The position numbers and the translations under genes are program-made. 64,000 bases of DNA from CAYRSS01 sp964426945. GTDB lineage: Bacteria; Planctomycetota; Phycisphaerae; UBA1845. Positions within the stretch are counted from its first letter, which is position 1; every line of letters begins with the position of its first letter. The notes beneath the pieces were generated by a model. It ran no database searches and had not been told where the DNA came from. It saw only the letters and a list, made by a program, of their open reading frames with translations. Location: positions 57,964 through 121,963 of the forward strand of contig CAYRSS010000007.1 in NCBI GenBank assembly GCA_964426945.1, written 5' to 3'. Below are positions 24,320-33,639 of this stretch, piece by piece.

Positions 24320-25720
24320 ATGAGATACGCGAGCACGATCATCCTGACCGGCCTGCTGGCCGCCCCGGCCGCCGCCCAGAACATCGACCTGTCCACCATT
24401 CCCCCGCGCGAGGGGGTGCAGCTGACGATCTACAACAGTGAAGACCTGACCCTCGTGCGCGACACGCGGACGCTGCCATTCAAGAAGGGCGTCAACCCGC
24501 TCCAGTTCTCCTGGGCGAACACGCTGATCGACCCGACCAGCGTCGACATCCGCTTCGTGACGCACGGCGATCAACTCGACCTGCTCGACACGACCTTCCC
24601 GCACGACAAGCCGCAGATGCTTTACTGGAACGTCCGCAGCGACTTCGACGGCGACGCTCAGGTGGAAATCACCTACTTCACCAGCGGCATTTCGTGGTCG
24701 GCCGACTACGTGTGCATCACCGACGCCGCGGAAGAGACCATGTCGTTCGAGGGGTTCGTGCGCATCACGAACAACTCCGGAGAGGATTATCCCGATGCCA
24801 GCGTCCGCATGGTCGTCGGCACGATCAACCTCGTCGAAAAAATCGCCGACCTCGCCCGTCGCGGCATCCTCTCGCAGGAGGACGCGGACGCCGCGGTGGA
24901 GAGCCGGGCCGTGCGCCGCATGGCCCCCGCGGCGCGAAAGGCCGTCGGTGAGGAGCTCAAGCGCGAGATGGCCGCCGGGTTCGCCGGCGCGCCCAAGGAG
25001 ATCGTCAAGGAGGGACTCTCCGAGTACTTCATCTTCACCGTTCCGGGGCAGGAGACGGTCCGAAGCGCCTGGTCCAAGCGCATGCGGCTGTTCGAAGGGC
25101 TGCAGGTGCCGCTGCGCATCCAGTATCGCTACCGCCCGCAGGAGTACGGCCACCAGCTGGTGCGCTTGTTCCTGATGCGCAACGACAAGGCCAGCAAGCT
25201 CGGCGAATCGCCCCTGCCCGACGGCATCGTGCGCCTCTTCCGCCACAACGGGCAGGACGGGCTGTCGATGCTCGCGACGCAGGCGATCAAGTACATCCCC
25301 ATCGGCCAGGAGATCGTGCTGAACCTCGGCAACGATCCCGAAGTCATTCACGAGCTCATCCGTCTGGGCACCGGGCGCGAGAACGTCTGGTACCACCGGT
25401 CGGGCGCGACGGTCTACTACAGTCCGCAACAGGGTCACCGCATCGAGATTAACGACACCGTCGCCGGCTGGGACGAACGCTCCGTGTACGTCGAGCGCAT
25501 CCGCAATTACCGCGACAAGCCCATCGACGTCGAGATCCGGCGGACCTGGCACGGCCATGTGGACTTCCGGAGTGCCCTCAGCCCCGTGCTCCACGACTTC
25601 CGCACCGTTCAGTACGCCTCCAGCGTCAAAGCGGGCGAGAAGAAGGAGCTGCGCTTCGAGCTGATCACGCACAACGGCCACAACCAGAAGCAGGACAACG
25701 TCACGCTGCTCACGCCGTAG
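24320..25720 (+). CDS. Secreted DUF4139-like protein, second tandem paralog (466 aa)
   Basis: Signal peptide MRYASTIILTGLLAAPAAAQ. The mature N-terminus NIDLSTIPPREGVQLTIYN is nearly identical to that of the next gene, as are TYFTSGISWSADY, FEGFVRITNNSGEDYPDASV, IQYRYRPQEYG and RIRNYRDKPIDVEIRR. A central helical insertion (about residues 165-215, Ala/Arg/Glu-rich) differs between copies. The C-terminal half is the DUF4139 region. Recent duplication is evident. Function unknown; probably periplasmic or surface exposed. Confidence 0.82.
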   Translation: MRYASTIILTGLLAAPAAAQNIDLSTIPPREGVQLTIYNSEDLTLVRDTRTLPFKKGVNPLQFSWANTLIDPTSVDIRFVTHGDQLDLLDTTFPHDKPQMLYWNVRSDFDGDAQVEITYFTSGISWSADYVCITDAAEETMSFEGFVRITNNSGEDYPDASVRMVVGTINLVEKIADLARRGILSQEDADAAVESRAVRRMAPAARKAVGEELKREMAAGFAGAPKEIVKEGLSEYFIFTVPGQETVRSAWSKRMRLFEGLQVPLRIQYRYRPQEYGHQLVRLFLMRNDKASKLGESPLPDGIVRLFRHNGQDGLSMLATQAIKYIPIGQEIVLNLGNDPEVIHELIRLGTGRENVWYHRSGATVYYSPQQGHRIEINDTVAGWDERSVYVERIRNYRDKPIDVEIRRTWHGHVDFRSALSPVLHDFRTVQYASSVKAGEKKELRFELITHNGHNQKQDNVTLLTP

Positions 25721-25777
25721 GGCATGTTTACGAGGCGACGGGCGGTCTGGGTGATGTCAACCGATCGAGGACGCACG

Positions 25778-27211
25778 ATGAAGTGGCTTACGGCGATGCT
25801 GATGCTCGCAATGCCGGTGTACACGCTCGCCGGTTCAGGGAACATCGACCTCTCGACGATCCCCCCGCGCGACAGCGTGCAGCTCACCATCTACAACAGC
25901 GAGGATCTGACGCTCGTCCGCGAGACGCGGACGCTTGCCTTCAAACAGGGACTCAATCCGATGCAGTTCTCGTGGGCGGGTACACTGATCGACCCGACCA
26001 GCGTCGACCTGCGCTTCCTGACGCATGGTGATGAGCTGGAACTGGTCGACACGACCTTCCCGCATGATCGCCCCCAGACGCTCTACTGGACCGTGCGCTC
26101 GGCCCGCGACGGCGACGTCACCATCGAGGTGACCTACTTCACCAGCGGCATCTCGTGGTCGGCCGACTACATTTGCATCGCCGACCCCGAGGAGACGGCG
26201 CTGAGCTTTGACGGCTATGTGCGGATCATCAACAACTCCGGCGAGGACTACCCCGGCGCGAGCGTTCGCATGGTGGTGGGCACGATCAACCTTGTGGAAG
26301 AAATTCGCGACCTGGCGCGGCGCGGTCTGCTCAGAGACGACGGACTGCGGACCCTGGTCGACCAGCCCGGATCGGTTCTCGACAAGCTCGCGGAAAACGC
26401 CCGTCCGCATGCCCGCGACGCGCTGCGGGAGCGCATGAGCGGCCTGGGCTACCTCTCCGGCGGCGGCGGCGATTTCGAGGAGAAGGAGATCGAAAAAGCC
26501 GGCCTCTCCGAATACTTCATCTACACCGTGCCCGGCACCGAGACGATCGCCAACGGCTGGTCGAAGCGGATGCGGCTGTTCACCGGCCGCGAGGTGCCGC
26601 TGCGGATTCAGTATCGCTACCGCCCGCAGGAATACGGCGATGAACTCGTCTGCATGTTCCTGCTGCGCAACGACACGGCCAGCAAGCTCGGCGAGACGCC
26701 GCTGCCCGACGGCACGCTCCGCCTCTACCGCGACAACGGCCGCGACGGGCTCTCGATGCTGGTCGAGCAGTGGAACAAGTACGTTCCCATCGGTCAGGAG
26801 ATCGAGCTGAACCTCGGCCCCGACCCCGAGGTGATTCATGAGCTGATCCCGATCGCGACCTCGCGGGACAACTTCTGGTTCCAGCGCGCCGGGGCGAGCG
26901 TCTACTTCAACCCTCAGCAGGGCCACCGCATCGAGATCAACGACGTGCTGGTCGGCGGGGACGAGCATGTGCGGTATGTGGAGCGCCTGCGCAATTACCG
27001 CGACAAGCCCATCGACGTCGAGATCCGCCGCAGTTTCTTCGGCCACGTCTTCTTTCGCAGCGCGCTGAGCCCGAAGCTGCACGACTTCATGACGGTTCAG
27101 TTTTCCGCGTCGGTTCCGGCGGGTGAGAAACGCGAACTCGCCTATGAACTCGTCACCCGCTGGGGCCACAAGGCCGACCAGGAAAGCGTGACGCTGCAGG
27201 ACGCCCCTTGA
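25778..27211 (+). CDS. Secreted DUF4139-like protein, third tandem paralog (477 aa)
   Basis: ATG at 25778 has GAGG seven bases upstream and gives a proper signal peptide (MKWLTAMLMLAMPVYTLAGS); an in-frame start at 25724 does not. The sequence follows the second paralog almost segment by segment, but the central helical insertion carries a Gly-rich loop (LGYLSGGGGDFEEKE) absent from the others. This is the part most likely to give each copy its own partner. It converges with the metallopeptidase gene, with 13 bases between the stops and no terminator between them. Confidence 0.82.
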   Translation: MKWLTAMLMLAMPVYTLAGSGNIDLSTIPPRDSVQLTIYNSEDLTLVRETRTLAFKQGLNPMQFSWAGTLIDPTSVDLRFLTHGDELELVDTTFPHDRPQTLYWTVRSARDGDVTIEVTYFTSGISWSADYICIADPEETALSFDGYVRIINNSGEDYPGASVRMVVGTINLVEEIRDLARRGLLRDDGLRTLVDQPGSVLDKLAENARPHARDALRERMSGLGYLSGGGGDFEEKEIEKAGLSEYFIYTVPGTETIANGWSKRMRLFTGREVPLRIQYRYRPQEYGDELVCMFLLRNDTASKLGETPLPDGTLRLYRDNGRDGLSMLVEQWNKYVPIGQEIELNLGPDPEVIHELIPIATSRDNFWFQRAGASVYFNPQQGHRIEINDVLVGGDEHVRYVERLRNYRDKPIDVEIRRSFFGHVFFRSALSPKLHDFMTVQFSASVPAGEKRELAYELVTRWGHKADQESVTLQDAP

Positions 27212-27224
27212 TCGCGCGTGGCCA

Positions 27225-29429
27225 CTACGGAACCACGCGAACTTCCACAGCCTGGTTCCGCTCGAAGTCATGCCGCACGACGGGCCGCCGATCCTTGAAG
27301 ATCACCAGGCTCCGGTCGTAAAAGGGAATGCTGATCGCGCTCGGCACCGCGGCGGGGCTGTTGGCGTAGACCACCGTGATGCCCCCCTCCGCCACGTCGG
27401 GGTGATGGACGGTCACGAGGATGCTGTCTCCGGGCGCGTCGTACGTCTCCCCGTTGAAGGCGAAGCCCTCCGGCGTGAAGGTCACCGGGAACTCGACCGC
27501 CGCCAGGAAGTTGTTGACGAAGGTGTCGTGTACCGCGGGCCCCAGCACGAGCACACACCGCCCGGACAGTGCGCCTGCCTCGATCGAGCCCGCGGTCAGG
27601 GCCACGCGCTCGCTCTCCTCGAAGCTCTCCGCGAACGAGTCGCGGATGGCCGCGTAGGGTGCGGCGGCGTCCCCGGCGGCGACGATCGATGCGAAGGCGT
27701 CGCCACTGCGGGTGCGGGCGGTCGTCGGAATCGTGCAGGGCGTGGCCACCTTGCGAAACACGTGGTAATCCGGGTCGAGCACCACCGCCGACGGGGCGGA
27801 GTCCGCCGCGAGGCGCACCTCCGCCGGGCCCGAGCCCGCGGGCAGCGATGCCACCGCTTCCAGCTCCGCGTCGCTGAGCATCAGCCGGATGGGCACTTCG
27901 ATGGCGAAGTCGTTGTCGCCGCGCTCAAAAGTCAGGGTCAGCTCCCGCGCCGCGGTCGAGTACTGCGCCACGGTGATCGACAGCGCCGGCGCACCGCCGC
28001 GCCGCACCCACTGCGTGAAGAACACTTCCAGCGATCGGCCGCACGCCGCCTCGCAGACGCGGCGGATATCCTCCCACGAGACATGGCGGGCGGTGTGCTC
28101 CGCGGTCAGAGTTCGCATCGCGGCCCAGAAGTTCGCCTCGCCCATCGTCCGGGCCAGCATGTGGAACACCATCGCACCCTTCTGGTAGGCGATGCCGCGG
28201 CCGCAGCCGTCCTTGCGGCCGTAGGTGCCGAGCGGCTTGTCCTGTTCCGGCTTGATGGTGCTGAGGAAGTGGCAGTAATTCCGCCGCGTGCGACGGGCGC
28301 CTTCCGGGTCGTCGTCGAGCACGTACCCGTAGTAGTTGGTCATGTACGACGTCAGCGATTCGCACCAATTGCCGTCGCGCGGATCGACAAAGACGCCGTT
28401 GCCCCACCACGAGTGCAGCATCTCGTGGTCGAGGTAGCCGTGCGTGTTGAGCGTCCGCGCGCCCATCGCGATGACGTCGCGGCTCAGCAGTGTAAAGGTT
28501 GGAAACGCGAAGCCGCTCGAAAAGAAGTTCTCGACCACCGCGTAGTGTGCGGCGGGGTAGTCCCCGATCAGCGGTTCGTATCGATCAAGGTATCGCTTCA
28601 CGGCCTCGAGCACGCCTTGTCCGTGCATGCCGTTCGAAGGCGACAGACACACGCTGATGTCCACGTCTCGGTACCGTTCCCGCATCACCAGCAACGGGCC
28701 GCCCACGATGGCGAAGCCGTCCAGCGGATAGGGGCTCTGCCAGCGGTAGCTGGCATCGCCTTCTTCGTGTACGGGGTCGCCGGCGGCGACGAGTTCGAAT
28801 CCCTCGATCCGGTTCACGCTCACCGCGTATTCCGCCGGCGCGGCCGGATCGGCGTCTTCGTCGTCTCCCGCAAACTGCGGATACCAGGCCCCGCCCGCGA
28901 GGTAAACGCCCTCCGGGCCGAGGTGCGCCTGCATCAGCGTGTTGTGAATCTCGCCCGGCTTCTCTCCCGCCGAAACATCCTGGTGCAACGCGCCCTCGTA
29001 TTCGACGAAGAGCGTCATCGCCGCGGTAGGCCGGGCAAGCTGGACCCGGTGCCGGACGGGGCGCAGGCGGCGGTGTGTTTCGTCGTCGGGCGCTTCGTCT
29101 GTCGATCGCACGGGCTCAGCGATCGTCACGACGTCGACCACCTCCGCCCCAGCGGCACGGATCGAGGTCACCCGCAGGGCGGGGTGAAGCCACATGTCGA
29201 AGGACGCGGGCTCGTCGTCGGCCGCCGTGGCGGAACGGACCAGATCCACGCTCGCCCGCGCCTTGAGCCCGTGCTCCCGCGGGTCGATGTCCATGTCAAG
29301 GCTGTACCGCCGGGCGTCGTAGCTCACGAGCCGCGGCGAGAGGCATCCCGACAGGCACGGCAGCAGCAGCCCCGCCAGCAGGATCCGCCTCAACCGCACG
29401 GGAACTCCGTGAAACGCAGCGCTGCACAT
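27225..29429 (-). CDS. M1-like zinc metallopeptidase lipoprotein (734 aa)
   Basis: ATG at 29429 with GAGG six bases upstream gives a lipoprotein signal ending LLPCLSGC. The zinc motif HEMLHSWWGNGVF is followed by the third ligand candidate in NWCESLTSYM, the gluzincin arrangement of M1 peptidases. The substrate-side segment VVENFFSSGFAFPT stands where GAMEN is found in aminopeptidases, so the exopeptidase signature is changed. The N-terminal part is a beta-sandwich as in M1 enzymes, and the C-terminal 200 residues are of unknown type. Likely an envelope peptidase; true aminopeptidase activity is doubtful. Confidence 0.82.
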   Translation of the reverse strand: MCSAAFHGVPVRLRRILLAGLLLPCLSGCLSPRLVSYDARRYSLDMDIDPREHGLKARASVDLVRSATAADDEPASFDMWLHPALRVTSIRAAGAEVVDVVTIAEPVRSTDEAPDDETHRRLRPVRHRVQLARPTAAMTLFVEYEGALHQDVSAGEKPGEIHNTLMQAHLGPEGVYLAGGAWYPQFAGDDEDADPAAPAEYAVSVNRIEGFELVAAGDPVHEEGDASYRWQSPYPLDGFAIVGGPLLVMRERYRDVDISVCLSPSNGMHGQGVLEAVKRYLDRYEPLIGDYPAAHYAVVENFFSSGFAFPTFTLLSRDVIAMGARTLNTHGYLDHEMLHSWWGNGVFVDPRDGNWCESLTSYMTNYYGYVLDDDPEGARRTRRNYCHFLSTIKPEQDKPLGTYGRKDGCGRGIAYQKGAMVFHMLARTMGEANFWAAMRTLTAEHTARHVSWEDIRRVCEAACGRSLEVFFTQWVRRGGAPALSITVAQYSTAARELTLTFERGDNDFAIEVPIRLMLSDAELEAVASLPAGSGPAEVRLAADSAPSAVVLDPDYHVFRKVATPCTIPTTARTRSGDAFASIVAAGDAAAPYAAIRDSFAESFEESERVALTAGSIEAGALSGRCVLVLGPAVHDTFVNNFLAAVEFPVTFTPEGFAFNGETYDAPGDSILVTVHHPDVAEGGITVVYANSPAAVPSAISIPFYDRSLVIFKDRRPVVRHDFERNQAVEVRVVP

Positions 29430-29662
29430 CGCTCGCCTCGGTCTCGCCGGAGCCGGTCCGGCGGATCCGGTCCGATCCCGGCGGACGGCCTGCGTCGGCA
29501 GTGCGCGGTCGGACATTCATCGGGCTAGCGTCACGCTTCCGGCGCAGAACGCAAGCGTCCGTCGCCGCCGCACCGGGGCGGATCACCACCGCTCCAACTA
29601 GCCGTTCATTGCGTTATAGCTTTAATTTTCCTGGCAATCGGCCAGGCCGGCGAGCGGCCGGG

Positions 29663-29691
29663 CTTGTGGAAGTAGTTCAAAACACTATACT
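29663..29691 (+). promoter_or_regulatory. Promoter candidate of infA, in the divergent gap 29430-29830
   Basis: CTTGTG (29663-29668), a 17-base spacer and TATACT (29686-29691), with an AT-rich block just upstream (near 29610-29640) that stands out in this GC-rich DNA. The predicted leader to infA is about 130 bases. The rest of the 400-base divergent gap shows no gene and no clear minus-strand promoter for the peptidase. Confidence 0.6.
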
Positions 29692-29830
29692 TTGCGGATC
29701 GATTGCCAGGCAGGGGCGAGGCTGCGCCCCCGGTCGGTCGCGCCGCCGAATCATGTCCGGCGGGGGTTGATCAGGCCGGCGCGCCGGCAGCCGCGGACAG
29801 GCCGCGCGAGACGGGAGACGAATCGACTGC

Positions 29831-30073
29831 ATGACGAGTAAGACTGAAGCCATCGTGATGGAGGGAATCGTCGTCGCGGCGCTGCCGAACGCGATGTTCC
29901 GCGTGTCCGTCGACATCGGTGCCGAAAAGCACCTGCTTTTGTGCACCATTTCCGGCAAGATGCGCAAGCACTACATCCGCATTCTGCCCGGCGATACCGT
30001 CCAGATCGAAGTCTCCCCGTACGACCTCACCCGCGGCCGCATCACCTACCGCGGGCGCATGCGGCCTCAGTAG
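29831..30073 (+). CDS. infA: Translation initiation factor IF-1
   Basis: Single S1/OB-fold protein of 80 residues that binds the 30S A site during initiation. Family segments are intact: IVMEGIVVAALPNAMFRVSV, LLLCTISGKMRKHYIRILPGD, TVQIEVSPYDLTRGRITYR. The acidic/Ser N-terminus MTSKTEA replaces the more usual MAKED. A tRNA-Arg gene lies 84 bases downstream on the same strand. Not part of a ribosomal protein operon here. Confidence 0.95.
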   Translation: MTSKTEAIVMEGIVVAALPNAMFRVSVDIGAEKHLLLCTISGKMRKHYIRILPGDTVQIEVSPYDLTRGRITYRGRMRPQ

Positions 30074-30156
30074 CCGCCCCTTTCCTGCCGTTTCTCCACG
30101 CCAAGCCGTGGCTGGTTGACACCGGACGGGGCTGATCTAGACTCGGATAGAGTCCT

Positions 30157-30230
30157 GTCCTCGTGGCACAATTGGATAGCGCGTCGGCCTCCGAAGCCGA
30201 AGGTTGCAGGTTCGAACCCTGCCGAGGACG
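30157..30230 (+). tRNA. tRNA-Arg (anticodon CCG)
   Basis: The acceptor arms GTCCTCG (30157-30163) and CGAGGAC (30223-30229) pair fully. The anticodon stem TCGGC/GCCGA carries loop CTCCGAA, giving anticodon CCG. The T arm GCAGG-TTCGAAC-CCTGC is perfect; discriminator G at 30230; CCA is not encoded. Confidence 0.95.
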
Positions 30231-30481
30231 TCACCGCCGCCGTGCCGGCACCCGCGGTTGCCCGGGGTGCGCCGTCCGGAGGGGCGATTCCTATCGGAAC
30301 TTTGGCGCCACCCCGCCATAATCCTGCCTGCGCCGCGTTGAACCGAAGGGATGCACTTCGATACTATACAGGTAATGCGCCGCCGGGGTGGTTGTGCTGC
30401 GCGCCGCGCCTGGGCGGCAGGGGGAGGCTGCGCGACGTACGCTCGGTCGTTGACACCCATCCGCTCCCCGTTTCACAGATC

Positions 30482-33355
30482 ATGGCGATCATTGTGCAAT
30501 TCGGTTGCCCGCCGGTGAGCCGGCGTCCTGCGTGCACGGCCACCGTCTTGCTCCTTATGGCTGCGCTGCTCGCCCACCCGTCGGCGACGGGAGCCGCGGG
30601 GGATGCCGGGTTCGAAACGGCGGCCGCCCCCGTGGCGGCAGCGGTCGCCGTGGCCGACCTGTCCGCGGCCCTGCGCGGCGGGCCCACCGCCGTATGCGGC
30701 GAGGCGCTCAACCCTGCCAACTGCCAGGCGTGGGATAAATCATCGTTCCTCGGGTTGGCCAGCACGGGCCACGCGTCGTCGCAGTTCGCCGTCGCCGACA
30801 ACTTCACGCCGTCGGTCAGTGGCAGCATCGCAAGCGTGTGCTGGTGGGCGTTCTACGGCACCGGCTCGGAAGCCGCGCCGGAGCCCGGCGTCTTCAAGGT
30901 CCGCCTCTTCGCGGACGCGGGCGGCGTACCTGCGGCTGCACCTTTGGACACCTTCACCACCGGCATCGACGCGACGGTGTCGCGCGGACCGCATATTTTC
31001 CCGACGTTCTTCGTCTATCGCGCGGTGCTGTCGCGACCGGTCGCCGTGCAGGCCGGTTCCTGTTACTGGCTCGAGGTTACTTCTTCGAGCGTCGGCGCTT
31101 CGGGTGGTGCATTCCGCTGGCTCACGACAGCGAGCGGCGGCGATGACATTGTCTTCCAGTCGCGCGGCACCGACACCTACGCTCTCTCCGACATCCGTTT
31201 CGGGCGCATGGCCTGGTGCGTGAACCTCCTGCAGGGCCCGGTGGACTGCCAGACGGTGTTTCCGCCTGCCAATGATTCCTGCGCCGCCGCGGTTGATCTC
31301 GAGGCCGGGCAGGTCATCGCCGGTGCCAATTTCCTGGGCGACGTCGACGCTGTACCGCCCTGTGGGCTGAAGATCGTCGATGGACCGGGCGTGTGGTACC
31401 GCGTCGATACCATCGCGGGCGTGCGATACACGGCGTCGACCTGCGGGCTGACCGACTTCGACACCGCGCTGCATGTCCTGTGCGGCAACTGCGGTTCGCT
31501 TGAGCCGGTTGCGTGCGACGCCGCCGCCTGCGGCGACGGCTCGGCGGAGGTTTCCTGGATATCGCCCGCGTCGGGATCTTACTACCTGCTCGTTTACGGC
31601 GAGAACGGCGGGCAAGGCAGTTTCGAAGTGGTGCTCACCTCGGAGCCGTCGATTGACGACCCCGTCACCTGCGAGCCGTGCGCTGTGTCAGGCGCCAGCG
31701 CGGCAATCGTCGAGAGCGAGTATGCCTCCTGCGGCAGCAGCGTGAACGGATCGTGCGCCAACGCAGTAGCGGCTACCGTCGGGTCCACGCACGGCGGCTC
31801 GATCTATGCGCTGGGCGGCGTGCACGACGTGGACGTGTGGCGGTTCACGTTGCCGACAGCGGCGACGATCAACATCCGCATCGAGGCCCAGTTCCCGCCG
31901 CGGTATCGCCTGACCAGTGGCCCGTGCGGCAGCATGACCGAACTGGTGGTGGACACCGGCGAGACCTGTTCGAGCGACGTGATGTTGTCGCTGCCGCTGG
32001 CAGCGGGGCAGCACCAGTTGTGGATCACCGTCGTCGAGTTCGACCACCTTCCCTGCGGCGCGAACAACGATTACGTCCTGCGGATCACCGACGCCGCGGC
32101 GGAGATTCCCGCGAACGACGTCTGCTTCGCAGCAGACGAGCTGGAGCCCGGCGGCCGCGTCATGGGCACCAACCGATTCGCCAACCCTGACCCCAAGCCA
32201 CCGTGCGCTGCGAACGTCATCGAAGGTGCCAGCGTGTGGTACCACATCGCCGGCCAGCCCGGCATGCGCTATACGGCCTCCACCTGCGGCGCGGGCACGT
32301 TTGACACCATTCTCAACGTGTACTGCGGCGACGATTGCGAATCGCTGGTGGCCCTGGCCTGCAACGACGACGGCGCCAACTGCCCGAACCAGCGATCCGA
32401 GGCTACATGGGTCAGCGGCGCGGTGCAGGACTTCTGGATCCTCGTGCACGGCAGCGACGGGCAGCAGGGCGATTTCGAGCTGACGCTGGACGCGCAGCCT
32501 ACCGCCGATCCGCCGACCGCCTGCGTGCTCTGCAACGTCGACCCCCTGGCCTCACCCGTGCAGGAAGCCGACCTCTTCGTCTGCGGACCGGACTCGAATC
32601 GAACGTGTGCCGAGGCAGAGCTTCTCACGATCGGGCTACCGCACGGCGGAACCATCGATGCCTCAATGGGCGCGCGCGATGAGGATGTCTGGTGGTTCAC
32701 GCTCGCTGCGGAGTCGACCGTCGTTATCGATCTGCAGGCAGAGTTCCCGCCGTGGTACGAACTCTCCGCCGGCCCCTGCGATGGGCCGCCCGTCCTGGTG
32801 AGCAGCGGCGCGGGCGTGGTGTGCGATCCGGCGCCGATCGCCGAGCAGTTGCTTCCCGCGGGGGATTACTCGCTGCGGGTGACGACGCCGGCCTTCGAGG
32901 GCCTGGCCTGCGGGACGTTCAACAGCTATCTGCTCGAGGTCTCGGCGACCGCGACTCCGGTCGGCGCCTGCTGTCGCGGGTCCGGTCGGTGCGCGTTGGA
33001 GACGGAGGACGCCTGCGTGCCCTTCGTGTGCAATGTTGCCGACTGGCTGCCTCCGTCATTCGAAGGCTGCTACGGAGATGCCGACGGCAACGGCGTGGTC
33101 AACTCCGGCGATCGCGGCTTCATCTCGGCCAATCAGGGGCAGACAGGTCCCGGTCTGATCTGTCAGTTCGACATGGATGGCAATGGCGTCATCAATGCCG
33201 GCGATCGCGGCTTCGTATCCGCCGCGGCGGGGCTATGCCCCGCGCTGCCGGATTGGATGAACGGGAGCGGGCTCAATCACGGCGTGCCGGATCCGAGATT
33301 CCCGGCGTCATACGCCGGCGATGGAACGCTCTGTCAGGATGTGACTTGCCCGTAG
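30482..33355 (+). CDS. Large secreted protein with duplicated Cys-rich domains and a dockerin-like end (957 aa)
   Basis: ATG at 30482 opens a long signal region (TATVLLLMAALLAHPSATGA). After a beta-rich N-terminal domain (residues about 50-270), two modules alternate. Module A has ANDSCAAAVDLEAGQVIAG...VWYR...RYTASTCG and recurs as ANDVCFAADELEPGGRVMG...VWYH...RYTASTCG. Module B has HGGSIYALGGVHDVDVWRFT...FPPRYRLTSGPC and recurs as HGGTIDASMGARDEDVWWFT...FPPWYELSAGPC. Both resemble PPC-type beta sandwiches. The end contains two dockerin-like calcium loops (YGDADGNGVVNSGDRGFIS and FDMDGNGVINAGDRGFVS). Probably extracellular; no catalytic residues recognised. Confidence 0.8.
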   Translation: MAIIVQFGCPPVSRRPACTATVLLLMAALLAHPSATGAAGDAGFETAAAPVAAAVAVADLSAALRGGPTAVCGEALNPANCQAWDKSSFLGLASTGHASSQFAVADNFTPSVSGSIASVCWWAFYGTGSEAAPEPGVFKVRLFADAGGVPAAAPLDTFTTGIDATVSRGPHIFPTFFVYRAVLSRPVAVQAGSCYWLEVTSSSVGASGGAFRWLTTASGGDDIVFQSRGTDTYALSDIRFGRMAWCVNLLQGPVDCQTVFPPANDSCAAAVDLEAGQVIAGANFLGDVDAVPPCGLKIVDGPGVWYRVDTIAGVRYTASTCGLTDFDTALHVLCGNCGSLEPVACDAAACGDGSAEVSWISPASGSYYLLVYGENGGQGSFEVVLTSEPSIDDPVTCEPCAVSGASAAIVESEYASCGSSVNGSCANAVAATVGSTHGGSIYALGGVHDVDVWRFTLPTAATINIRIEAQFPPRYRLTSGPCGSMTELVVDTGETCSSDVMLSLPLAAGQHQLWITVVEFDHLPCGANNDYVLRITDAAAEIPANDVCFAADELEPGGRVMGTNRFANPDPKPPCAANVIEGASVWYHIAGQPGMRYTASTCGAGTFDTILNVYCGDDCESLVALACNDDGANCPNQRSEATWVSGAVQDFWILVHGSDGQQGDFELTLDAQPTADPPTACVLCNVDPLASPVQEADLFVCGPDSNRTCAEAELLTIGLPHGGTIDASMGARDEDVWWFTLAAESTVVIDLQAEFPPWYELSAGPCDGPPVLVSSGAGVVCDPAPIAEQLLPAGDYSLRVTTPAFEGLACGTFNSYLLEVSATATPVGACCRGSGRCALETEDACVPFVCNVADWLPPSFEGCYGDADGNGVVNSGDRGFISANQGQTGPGLICQFDMDGNGVINAGDRGFVSAAAGLCPALPDWMNGSGLNHGVPDPRFPASYAGDGTLCQDVTCP

Positions 33356-33456
33356 AACGCATCCACGGCAGCCGCCCGGCTGCGCCTGAATGCGAGATCC
33401 CCACGGCAACAAAGGGTGTGAAATGCGCAGGCGCGGGCCGATCGGCCCGCCAGGCG

Positions 33457-33639
33457 CTAGGACGCCGCCGCTTCGCCTTCCGGCTTGGCCTGGTGACGCG
33501 TCCGCTTCTTCTCGCGGACTTCCCTCAACTGCGTCGAGGCCTGCTTCCAGAGCTTGTAGGCTTCCTCGCGGTCACCGCGCTTGTACGCGATGGCGGCGTT
33601 GATCTTCTGACGGCGAAAGGCCTTCGTCGGTCGGGGCAT
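33457..33639 (-). CDS. Conserved basic protein of unknown function (60 aa)
   Basis: Start at 33639 (MPRPTKAFRRQKINAAIAYKR); the frame continues to 33900, but the upstream part looks non-coding and Arg/Pro-rich. The product is one or two charged helices: GDREEAYKLWKQASTQLREV and a Lys/Arg-rich tail REKKRTRHQAKPEGEA. The pattern suggests an RNA- or ribosome-binding small protein. I believe similar proteins exist in Phycisphaerae, which I cannot confirm here. Confidence 0.6.
   Translation of the reverse strand: MPRPTKAFRRQKINAAIAYKRGDREEAYKLWKQASTQLREVREKKRTRHQAKPEGEAAAS

Noticed and set aside
27270..29528. Plus-strand open frame of about 750 codons
   Set aside because: Lies opposite the metallopeptidase gene, which has motifs, signal and ribosome site; the antisense product has none.
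30482..33355. Cellulosome component
   Set aside because: Dockerin-like loops alone are common in Planctomycetes secreted proteins; no cohesin or glycosidase domain is present.
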